Shown: piece by piece, positions 1 through 6,090 of the stretch
Position numbering within the stretch: the first letter of the stretch is position 1
Layout: each line of letters opens with the position of its first letter
Source: an uncultured Treponema sp.
Lineage (GTDB): Bacteria > Spirochaetota > Spirochaetia > Treponematales > Treponemataceae
DNA length: 11,025 bases
Reading direction: 5' to 3'
NCBI GenBank assembly: GCA_937915735.1
Contig: CALGGS010000207.1
Location: 1-11,025, forward strand
Translations under genes and position numbers: made by a program
Notes under the pieces: model-generated
Seen by the model: the letters and a program-made list of their open reading frames with translations, nothing else
Told to the model about the DNA's origin: nothing
Database searches by the model: none

Positions 1-3
1 TAG

Positions 4-26
4 ATTTTCGGGTCAAGCCCGAAAAT
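4..26. repeat. Perfect 9-bp inverted repeat, intergenic palindrome
   Basis: The arms ATTTTCGGG (4-12) and CCCGAAAAT (18-26) are exact reverse complements around a TCAAG loop. Short palindromes of this style, with a central GGTCAAGCCC, occur as dispersed intergenic repeats in many bacteria. That family link is from memory and cannot be tested inside one window. No T-run follows on the plus strand, so it is not a canonical terminator. It may be the edge of a longer repeat unit that starts outside the window. Confidence 0.6.
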
Positions 27-60
27 GACACTTTTTGAACTTATTGGACAGCCCCAACAA

Positions 61-115
61 AAATCTCATCTGTGTTCATCTGCGTGCATCCGCGTCAAAT
101 TATTGTCAAATTATT
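61..115. repeat. Short periodic repeats upstream of the YihY-family gene
   Basis: Two repeat types abut. At 61-90 three successive 10-base units each end in CATC (67-70, 77-80, 87-90); the second and third are TGTGTTCATC and TGCGTGCATC. At 94-115 the 11-mer GTCAAATTATT occurs twice in perfect tandem (94-104 and 105-115), ending one base before the ATG at 117. Periods of 10-11 bp put successive copies on one face of the helix, which would suit a DNA-binding protein. A decayed dispersed repeat is an equally good explanation for the CATC part. Confidence 0.6.
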
Positions 116-116
116 T

Positions 117-1400
117 ATGAGCAAAACGCCGCACAAAATCACATTTGTCACTTTCTCCCAGAGTATTTTCTTGACCACAAAATACTTCTTGCAGAACCGT
201 CTTTTGTCTTTTGCCGGCTCATGTGCTTTCAGTTTTCTTTTTTCGGTTTTTCCCCTTTTTATGATGGTGATTATGGTTCTCGTGCGTTTTTTACACGCCT
301 CGCCATCGACAATCGACACAATTGTGTCAGCGATTCCTGAGCTTGAGCAGTATTTTGACACTCGCGAAGTAATTGATTCTGTTCAGTCAATCAACACGAA
401 TACAATCAGTTCTTTTGAAATTGTAACGGCGGTATTCGTTCTTTGGATGGCTCGCCGTTTCTTCGCCTCAATTTTTGACTCCATGCAAAATATTTTCCAT
501 ACGCAAACCAGGCGAAAGGCCGTCTTAAATCAAATTCTCACTTTCGTCACAGAGCTTGCAATCGTTTTGGTTTCTTCAGCGGTAATTTTTGCATACATTT
601 CGCTTCAAACAATTGCCTCAATCGACTTTTTTAAGGACATTCCTCAGCTGGATTTTATTTACAAGGGAATTCTTTCGGGCGGATTTATTAAAATTCTTCC
701 GAACTTTTTGATGTTTGCGGTGGTAACGGTTCTTTTTAAGAGCAGTTCAGGAACAAAGCCTTCAATTTTTCTCTGCATTTTTACGAGCATTCTCTGTACC
801 CTCTCCTTCTGGGCCTTTAGAATCATAATGCACTACTTTTTAAATGTATCCAATTACAACCTGATTTATGGAGTATTAGGGCATGTAATCATTCTTTTAA
901 TGGACATTTTCTTTTTCTTCGTGTTTTTCCTTGTTTTCGCACAGTTTATTTATGTAGTTCAGTTTTTTGACGAGCTTCTTTTAGGCGAGCTTTACCTTCT
1001 TCCAAAAATAGAGCAGCACGGACTCGGCTCGGCAATGAAAAGGGCCTTTTTTATCAGGCCGGATTTTTTAATCGCAAAAAACAAAGGCAATGTCTTTTCC
1101 TACAAACCCGGGGATGTGATTTTCAACAAGGGAGACAATGACAATTTCGCATATTATATCATCAAGGGAAGTGTCAAATTTGTCTCAGAAAATAAAGATT
1201 CAGATGATTTTTACCGTGCCCACAGAGGAGAAATCTTCGGCGAAACCTCCTGCATTCTGGAGAGAACTCGCACGACGACGGCAATAGCGGTAATTTCGAC
1301 AAGACTTATTAAAATTGAAAGCGAGCGGTTCAGATTTCTGATTCACCAGAATCCCGAAGCCGCCAAAAAAGTCCTAAAACAGATTAGCCCTTTTTTTTAA
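117..1400 (+). CDS. YihY/BrkB-family membrane protein fused to a C-terminal cyclic-nucleotide-binding domain
   Basis: This is a 427-residue inner-membrane protein. Residues about 25-290 hold several long hydrophobic segments with the arrangement of the YihY/BrkB (UPF0761) family, once annotated as RNase BN; the transported or bound substrate of the family is not settled. Residues about 320-427 form a CRP/PKA-type cyclic-nucleotide-binding domain. The phosphate-binding cassette has FGE at 374-376 and Arg385 nine residues after Glu376, the spacing seen in PKA regulatory subunits, so ligand binding looks intact. No DNA-binding helix follows; the protein ends 40 residues later. The ATG at 117 is preferred over the in-frame GTG at 72 because residues before it are repeat-derived and the family begins close to this point. 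Neither start has a Shine-Dalgarno. The gene converges on purD with a 4-bp overlap. Whether the ligand is cAMP, cGMP or another nucleotide cannot be read from sequence. Confidence 0.85.
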   Translation: MSKTPHKITFVTFSQSIFLTTKYFLQNRLLSFAGSCAFSFLFSVFPLFMMVIMVLVRFLHASPSTIDTIVSAIPELEQYFDTREVIDSVQSINTNTISSFEIVTAVFVLWMARRFFASIFDSMQNIFHTQTRRKAVLNQILTFVTELAIVLVSSAVIFAYISLQTIASIDFFKDIPQLDFIYKGILSGGFIKILPNFLMFAVVTVLFKSSSGTKPSIFLCIFTSILCTLSFWAFRIIMHYFLNVSNYNLIYGVLGHVIILLMDIFFFFVFFLVFAQFIYVVQFFDELLLGELYLLPKIEQHGLGSAMKRAFFIRPDFLIAKNKGNVFSYKPGDVIFNKGDNDNFAYYIIKGSVKFVSENKDSDDFYRAHRGEIFGETSCILERTRTTTAIAVISTRLIKIESERFRFLIHQNPEAAKKVLKQISPFF

Positions 1401-2740
1401 TTACTTTCCGCAGCCCCCGGAAGGCCGATGTCTTTTCTGAAGAACATTCCGTCGAACTGAACGCCTGCCATCGCTTCATAGGCCTTTTTCCACGCTTCGT
1501 CAAAGGAACTTCCGTGAGCAGAGCAAGCGAGAACCCGCCCGCCGCTTGTAATTAAAGTCGGAGTCTTTGCCCTTCTGTCAGAAATTGCCCCTGCGATAAA
1601 GATTTTTGCTCCCGCTTCTTCGATTACGCTGTTAGCGAAATTAATCACCTTGCCTTTAGCGTATTTTAAAGGATAGCCGCCACTGACTGCGACAGGCGCC
1701 ACCTGAAAACCAGACTTCCATTTCATTTCGAACGAGCCAAGACTTCCGTTCATAATGCTCTGACAAAGCTTTGCAAAATCAAAATCCATCATCGGAAGGA
1801 CTGCCTGAGTCTCAGGGTCTCCAAGACGGACATTATATTCAAGGGCCTTCGGACCGTCCTTTGTAAGCATAAGTCCAAAGAAAATAAAGCCGCGATAGTC
1901 CATTTTTTCGGCGATAAGACCTTTTAAAGTCGGCTGCAGGATGTTTTTCTCAAAAAGAGCCATTGTCTCGCCCGTAACATCGCTAAGCGGGCAAACGGCA
2001 CCCATCCCCCCTGTATTCGGTCCCTTTGCCCCGTCCAAAAGTCGTTTGTGGTCACGAGCCGGAAGGAAGGCCTTTATGCAGGCTTTTCCGCTCGCACTGC
2101 TTTCTTCTGTAACCGAAACTGCGGCAAGAACAGAAATTTCAACGCCTTGCAAGTATTCTTCGATAACGAGCTTTTTGCCGGCGTCCCCGACGGCACTTCC
2201 GCTCATCAAGTCCTCGACGGCCTTTTCGGCCTCTTCAAGAGTTTTTGCGACTACAACGCCCTTTCCGGCTGCCAAGCCGTCTGCCTTTACGACGATTGGA
2301 GCGCCCTTCTGACGGACATAAGCAAGAGCAGAGTCTTTATCCGTAAAGGTTTCGCTTTCAGCACAGGCAACTCCGTACTTTTTCATAAAGATTTTTGATA
2401 AATCCTTAGACGCTTCAAGAGCCGCCCCTTTAGACTTCGGGCCTACGGTTGGAATTCCTGCGTTCCAGAGAGAGTCAGCTATTCCGTCTGCCAGAGGGTC
2501 TTCTGGTCCGATTACGGCAAAGTCAACCTTTTGAGAAAGGGCGACATTGACGGCCGCTTCGTTTAAAGAAAGGGACTGAAGAACCGGATTGTCCTTTGGG
2601 TCGATGTTTTTGCATTTTTTTTCGGTTGCCGTACCTCCGTTTCCTGGCAGGCAAATTACTTCGTCAACGAGAGAAGACTCTGCGAGTCTCCATGCGATTG
2701 TGTGTTCACGGCCACCACTACCAACAACTAAAACTTTCAT
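1397..2740 (-). CDS. purD: Phosphoribosylamine-glycine ligase (GAR synthetase)
   Basis: The enzyme catalyses the ATP-dependent joining of glycine to 5-phosphoribosylamine, the second step of de novo purine synthesis, in the cytoplasm. The 447-residue product has the full family pattern: N-terminal GSGGREH (7-13) and PGNGGTA, the IGPEDPL segment (78-83), the ATP-grasp loop VKADGLAAGKGVVVA (151-165), DGAKGPNTGGMG (236-247) and metal-binding EYNVRLGDPETQ (301-312). It is slightly longer than the usual 420-430 residues. The ATG lies 2 bp after the stop of the upstream cyclase gene. An AAGGA-type Shine-Dalgarno sits inside that gene's last codons, about 10 nt away, so translation is probably coupled. 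Its stop overlaps that of the convergent YihY-family gene. No intrinsic terminator is visible after it. Confidence 0.97.
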   Translation of the reverse strand: MKVLVVGSGGREHTIAWRLAESSLVDEVICLPGNGGTATEKKCKNIDPKDNPVLQSLSLNEAAVNVALSQKVDFAVIGPEDPLADGIADSLWNAGIPTVGPKSKGAALEASKDLSKIFMKKYGVACAESETFTDKDSALAYVRQKGAPIVVKADGLAAGKGVVVAKTLEEAEKAVEDLMSGSAVGDAGKKLVIEEYLQGVEISVLAAVSVTEESSASGKACIKAFLPARDHKRLLDGAKGPNTGGMGAVCPLSDVTGETMALFEKNILQPTLKGLIAEKMDYRGFIFFGLMLTKDGPKALEYNVRLGDPETQAVLPMMDFDFAKLCQSIMNGSLGSFEMKWKSGFQVAPVAVSGGYPLKYAKGKVINFANSVIEEAGAKIFIAGAISDRRAKTPTLITSGGRVLACSAHGSSFDEAWKKAYEAMAGVQFDGMFFRKDIGLPGAAESN

Positions 2741-2742
2741 GA

Positions 2743-4470
2743 TTATATTTTCCTTGTAATTAAATTCGCAAGCACTATGGCAAGCGTTACTGTCTCATTT
2801 TTGAAGGCGCGGGCTGGTCTGTACAAGTCGTAGCAGATGAACGACTTGATTTTTCCGTCTTTGCCACGGCTTAAGACTTCGATTGTAGAAGCGATATTAT
2901 TTTCGTTGTAAAGATTGTAAAGTTTTCCGTCGATTGACCCCAAAACATTCGTGTTGTCAAAGTGCAAAAAACCAAATTCGTTAAAATATGAGAAATAATT
3001 GCTGTTCAGCTGGCTGCTGCGGACTTCTTTATTGTCGTCCTTGTTTTTTGAAACGATATATGCAGCCTCGAAATTTTCATCATAAACGGTAATTTTGCTG
3101 ATTTTTAAGTAGTCGATAATTTCTTTGAGTACTTTTTCGACCGTTCGGGGCTTATCCTTTTTGATTTTTTCGATTGAGTCGAGAATCGTAAGCTCAGAGA
3201 CGACATTTTCGTGGAAATACTGACCGGAAGCGACTCTGTCGTCAATCTGCTTATTTTCAAAGAGGATTTTGTCGTGAATTTCCGGCTTGTAAATAATGTA
3301 ACAGTTTCGTCCGCGATATTTTGCTATGTAAAGGCACTTGTCGGCGAGAACGAACAAATCGTTGTAATTTTTTGCCTGTTCAGGAAATTTTGCGATTCCC
3401 ATTGAGCAAGTAACAATAGAGCCTGGCTCAACATTCGTGATATTCCACAGAATCGCAGTCCTGATATTTCTAGCTACATTTCGTATGTCGTCTTCTGAGG
3501 TTCTGTCTAAAATGACAAGGAATTCGTCCCCCCCGATTCGTCCCGCCATTCCAGAACCCTTTACAGCATCCTGAATGCAAGTCGCGACTGCCACGAGAAC
3601 TCTGTCTCCAAAAATATGGCCGTAAGTGTCATTGCACTCTTTGAATTTGTCTATATCGATTATGATAAGAGAGCAGGGAGATTTGTCCTCGTTGATTTTT
3701 TTGATTGCAAGCTCGGTAATAGCCTTTTTGTTGTAAAGGGATGTAAGCCCGTCCTTCTGTCCGTTGTAAAGATTTGCCTGAACCTCGGTTTTATGTGAAA
3801 GCTGAATGTTGCCGACGATAAGAGCGCTGTTTCGTGTGCTTGTCTTTAAAGTGTGAACGGTGAGACGTTTTTTGTTTGACTGCAAAAATGAATAATATTT
3901 GTTTGAGACGAATTTTTCTATGTCATCAATCATTAAATCGAACTGTGTTCGTGAGTCATCATGAGTAAAATTGAGCTTAAAATGCTGGGGAAAGAAGTTT
4001 TTAAAGTTTTCGAGAGTTCCGCTCGCAAGAATCGTCATATCCTTAGTGTTTTTTAGAATGATTTTTTTTCCGTCGTAAGTAAAATAGTAAGCGTCAAAAT
4101 TCTGTAAAAGGGCGGTGAATTCGCGGCTTTCGAGAAGGGCTTTGTCCAGAAGAGAGCGGGAATAAGAAAGCTCTTCGATGACGACCTTGAAATTCTCGTC
4201 GTAGCGGCTGATTGTAAAAATGCAAGATATATAATTTTCGTGAGGGCGAATGTTTGCGATAAAATTGTGCTGGGGTGCCTTGTCATCAAAATTTTCGAGA
4301 TAAAATTTGAGATTTTTTGCATCCGAATCTTCAAGGATATAGGAGATGTTCAGGTCAAAATCAGTTTTTTGCAGAAGATTTAAAAAGGATCGGTTGCCAT
4401 CTTTTACATTTAAATCTTTGTCGATTATGAAATTGATATCACTGATTCGGCGTTTATTTATTGGATCCAA
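2743..4470 (-). CDS. GGDEF diguanylate cyclase with N-terminal PAS-like and C-terminal GAF-like regions
   Basis: The predicted product makes cyclic di-GMP from two GTP. Numbering below is from the upstream ATG at 4497, which gives 584 residues. The GGDEF domain spans about 245-403: DGLTSLYNKKA opens it, then DIDKFKECND (281-290), YGHIFGDRVL, and the intact signature RIGGDEF at 320-326. The inhibitory I-site, normally RxxD five residues before GGDEF, reads KGSG (313-316), so product inhibition is probably lost. Residues about 17-115 look like a PAS fold and about 430-584 like a divergent GAF fold; both assignments are weak. There is no clear membrane segment, so it is probably cytoplasmic. The TTG at 4470 is preferred because GGGAG lies 6 nt upstream, whereas the ATG at 4497 has no Shine-Dalgarno and overlaps a near-perfect extended -10. 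The TTG form has 575 residues. purD follows 2 bp downstream. Confidence 0.85.
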   Translation of the reverse strand: MDPINKRRISDINFIIDKDLNVKDGNRSFLNLLQKTDFDLNISYILEDSDAKNLKFYLENFDDKAPQHNFIANIRPHENYISCIFTISRYDENFKVVIEELSYSRSLLDKALLESREFTALLQNFDAYYFTYDGKKIILKNTKDMTILASGTLENFKNFFPQHFKLNFTHDDSRTQFDLMIDDIEKFVSNKYYSFLQSNKKRLTVHTLKTSTRNSALIVGNIQLSHKTEVQANLYNGQKDGLTSLYNKKAITELAIKKINEDKSPCSLIIIDIDKFKECNDTYGHIFGDRVLVAVATCIQDAVKGSGMAGRIGGDEFLVILDRTSEDDIRNVARNIRTAILWNITNVEPGSIVTCSMGIAKFPEQAKNYNDLFVLADKCLYIAKYRGRNCYIIYKPEIHDKILFENKQIDDRVASGQYFHENVVSELTILDSIEKIKKDKPRTVEKVLKEIIDYLKISKITVYDENFEAAYIVSKNKDDNKEVRSSQLNSNYFSYFNEFGFLHFDNTNVLGSIDGKLYNLYNENNIASTIEVLSRGKDGKIKSFICYDLYRPARAFKNETVTLAIVLANLITRKI

Positions 4471-4476
4471 CTTTTT

Positions 4477-4481
4477 CTCCC
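4477..4481 (-). promoter_or_regulatory. Shine-Dalgarno deciding the GGDEF gene start
   Basis: On the minus strand GGGAG, followed by AAAAAG, is spaced 6 nt before TTG (4470-4468), in frame with the cyclase. The alternative ATG nine codons upstream has only A/T-rich sequence before it. This strongly favours the TTG as the real start codon. Confidence 0.7.
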
Positions 4482-4495
4482 AAACTTTGGCAAAC

Positions 4496-4523
4496 ATTAT
4501 AGCATATATTTAAAAATAGTAAA
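4496..4523 (-). promoter_or_regulatory. Extended -10 promoter of the GGDEF-purD unit
   Basis: On the minus strand TGCTATAAT is a consensus extended -10 (TATAAT at 4501-4496). A weak -35, TTTACT (4523-4518, 4 of 6 matches), lies 16 bp upstream. Transcription would begin near 4489, downstream of the ATG at 4497, so that ATG would not be on the mRNA. The leader would be about 20 nt, just enough for the GGGAG before the TTG. Confidence 0.6.
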
Positions 4524-4543
4524 AGATTTTTTGTAAAATCTTT
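4522..4543. repeat. Perfect 9-bp AT-rich dyad in a divergent promoter region
   Basis: AAAGATTTT (4522-4530) and AAAATCTTT (4535-4543) are exact inverted copies with a TTGT loop. The dyad lies between two divergent genes and touches the predicted -35 of the cyclase promoter, a position suited to an operator. The region is very AT-rich, so chance cannot be excluded. Confidence 0.45.
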
Positions 4544-4557
4544 CCGACAATACAGTT

Positions 4558-4992
4558 ATGGACTTATTTTTTCTTTTTATTGGCTCGATTATCCTGGTTT
4601 TAGCACTGATGCTCTTCCTGAAATTTAAATATTCCCTTCAAAAAACAGTTACGAAAGATAAGAATCTTCGTACCCAAAAGGATGAGAACGGCAAAATTGA
4701 CTTCGTGCGCTGCCCCCTTTGCTCGACTCCCCTCGCCAAAAACGAAGACATGTTTTCAAGGATTTACCGTCCGATGACGACACACGACCAGAGAATGACA
4801 GTGCATGGCTGCCCCCATTGCTATCCGAGGCCAGAGCCTGGCGTAAAAAGGAACTGCCCTGTCTGTGGAAAAGAAGTTCCCCTGAACGGTGAGCTGATTG
4901 CGCGTCTTTTTAACCGCACAGAAGGGAAAAAGCATGTGATGATTACCGGCTGCTCCGAATGTTACAAAGGAAGAAGAAGAAACGACTCTTAA
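4558..4992 (+). CDS. Membrane-anchored protein with two tandem zinc ribbons, function unknown
   Basis: I do not recognise a named family. The 144-residue product starts with a single hydrophobic helix (about 3-22), followed by a basic segment and two cysteine-rich repeats. Repeat 1 pairs C52/C55 with C85/C88; repeat 2 pairs C100/C103 with C132/C135. The repeats align with each other: CP[LV]C, then a hydrophobic position, an R-[IL]-[YF] motif, then GCxxCY at the end, so they arose by internal duplication. Eight cysteines in four CxxC pairs would bind two zinc ions, with the soluble part in the cytoplasm if the basic residues after the helix follow the positive-inside rule. There is no enzyme motif. 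The ATG has no Shine-Dalgarno; a weak -10-like GACAAT (4546-4551) ends 6 nt before it. The gene diverges from the cyclase gene. Role could be protein-protein or nucleic-acid contact at the membrane; this is a guess. Confidence 0.8.
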   Translation: MDLFFLFIGSIILVLALMLFLKFKYSLQKTVTKDKNLRTQKDENGKIDFVRCPLCSTPLAKNEDMFSRIYRPMTTHDQRMTVHGCPHCYPRPEPGVKRNCPVCGKEVPLNGELIARLFNRTEGKKHVMITGCSECYKGRRRNDS

Positions 4993-5056
4993 AAAACGCG
5001 TTTTTAGGGAAGCGCTGATTAACACTTGACGCAATTACTCAGTGTTTCCTTAGAGG

Positions 5057-5085
5057 TTTCCAATAATCAGTTTTCTCAGTATAAT
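5057..5085 (+). promoter_or_regulatory. Promoter of the alpha/beta hydrolase gene, predicted leaderless
   Basis: TTTCCA (5057-5062, 4 of 6 to the -35 consensus) is separated by 17 bp from a perfect TATAAT (5080-5085). The hexamer ends 6 nt before the ATG at 5092, so transcription would start at or within a base or two of the start codon. No Shine-Dalgarno is present. Confidence 0.6.
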
Positions 5086-5091
5086 TATTTT

Positions 5092-6054
5092 ATGTCTAAC
5101 GAAACAAAATCTCTTATCAAACAGATTTCTCTTCCGCTCTCAATTTTTCTTGCTTTATTCATTATTTTTTTTCTTTTTGTTTACTTTGGATTTTTTAAGC
5201 CAAATTTTACCCGCAGCGCAGGCTATTCCGAAAAGACAGAGCTTGAGCATTTTTTAACAAAAGAGAACATGGACAAAAACAGGGCCGACACAGAATGGTT
5301 TTATTCACAAAATTACGAGGAAATTTCAGTTGAATCCTTTGACGGTCTGAAGCTCGTCGCCTACAACTTGCCCGCTCAAAAGGCAAAAGGTACCTGGCTT
5401 TTAATTCACGGCCATCAGTCCTCACCGCTTCGGGAGTTCGCAGGCCTTGCGAAATTCTTCCACGAGCTGGGCTATAATGTCGTCCTTCCATATCAGAGGG
5501 CTCACGGAAAAAGCGAGGGAAAATACATCACCTTTGGAGTAAAAGAACGCTACGATGTGCGGGACTGGCTTTTAAAAGTCAACGAAATCTACGGGAACGA
5601 GAAGCCGGTTTATCTTGAAGGAATTTCAATGGGCAGCAGCACGGTTTTAATGTCACTGAGCTTTGACCTCCCTTCAAATTTAAAAGCTGTCGTCGCTGAC
5701 TCTGGCTTTACATCTCCATACGAAATCATCTGGAAAGTCGCCCGAAAGGACAAGCACATTCCTCTAGTACGCCTTGCCATTGGCTTCGGAAATTTTATGG
5801 CGAAAAACTTCGCTGATTTTGAATTCGACGAATACGACACTTTCAAGGGACTGCGCTACAACAAACGCCCTGTTCTCTTTATTCACGGAACGGCCGACGA
5901 CTTCGTTCCAATCGAAATGACAATCTCAAACTTTCAGTATTGCACGAGTGAAAAGTATATGTTCCTGGTAGAAAACTGCCCCCACGCAATCGCATATTTT
6001 ATCGATGAAGAAGGCTACCACAAAAACCTAGTGGACTTTTGCAACTTAAAGTAA
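5092..6054 (+). CDS. Membrane-anchored alpha/beta hydrolase (YqkD-like serine hydrolase)
   Basis: The 320-residue product has one N-terminal membrane helix (about 13-33) and an alpha/beta hydrolase fold, probably outside the cytoplasmic membrane. The oxyanion region is HGHQS (106-110). The nucleophile elbow is GISMG with Ser179, the acid is Asp269 in HGTADDFVP, and the catalytic histidine is His298 in CPHAIAY, so the triad is complete. Architecture and length resemble Bacillus YqkD-type hydrolases; the substrate is unknown, with esters or peptide-like amides possible. The ATG at 5092 is chosen over the in-frame TTG at 5026 because the extra 22 residues are not family-like and a promoter lies between the two. 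It stands alone: 99 bp follow the zinc-ribbon gene and 36 bp precede the next gene, which has its own -10-like box. Confidence 0.9.
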   Translation: MSNETKSLIKQISLPLSIFLALFIIFFLFVYFGFFKPNFTRSAGYSEKTELEHFLTKENMDKNRADTEWFYSQNYEEISVESFDGLKLVAYNLPAQKAKGTWLLIHGHQSSPLREFAGLAKFFHELGYNVVLPYQRAHGKSEGKYITFGVKERYDVRDWLLKVNEIYGNEKPVYLEGISMGSSTVLMSLSFDLPSNLKAVVADSGFTSPYEIIWKVARKDKHIPLVRLAIGFGNFMAKNFADFEFDEYDTFKGLRYNKRPVLFIHGTADDFVPIEMTISNFQYCTSEKYMFLVENCPHAIAYFIDEEGYHKNLVDFCNLK

Positions 6055-6078
6055 ATACTGAAAAGGCAATTTTTCTCC

Positions 6079-6084
6079 GATAAT
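6079..6084 (+). promoter_or_regulatory. -10-like box just upstream of the NlpC/P60 gene
   Basis: GATAAT matches TATAAT at 5 of 6 positions and ends 6 nt before the ATG at 6091. No good -35 is seen at 16-18 bp. The gene has no Shine-Dalgarno. The arrangement copies that at 5080-5092 and predicts a leaderless mRNA. Confidence 0.4.
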
Positions 6085-6090
6085 TAAGAT

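Noticed and set aside
72..116. GTG start extending the YihY-family protein by 15 residues
   Set aside because: The extension is translated repeat DNA and has no Shine-Dalgarno; the ATG at 117 fits the family start.
1941..2398. Plus-strand open frames inside purD
   Set aside because: They lie antisense to a strongly conserved enzyme and encode no recognisable protein.
4992..5005. 14-bp perfect palindrome after the zinc-ribbon gene as terminator
   Set aside because: AAAAACGCGTTTTT would give only an A/T stem with a 4-nt CGCG loop, too weak for an intrinsic terminator; probably chance in AT-rich DNA.
5026..5091. TTG start extending the alpha/beta hydrolase by 22 residues
   Set aside because: The added residues are not signal- or fold-like, no ribosome site precedes it, and a promoter with perfect TATAAT lies between it and the ATG.
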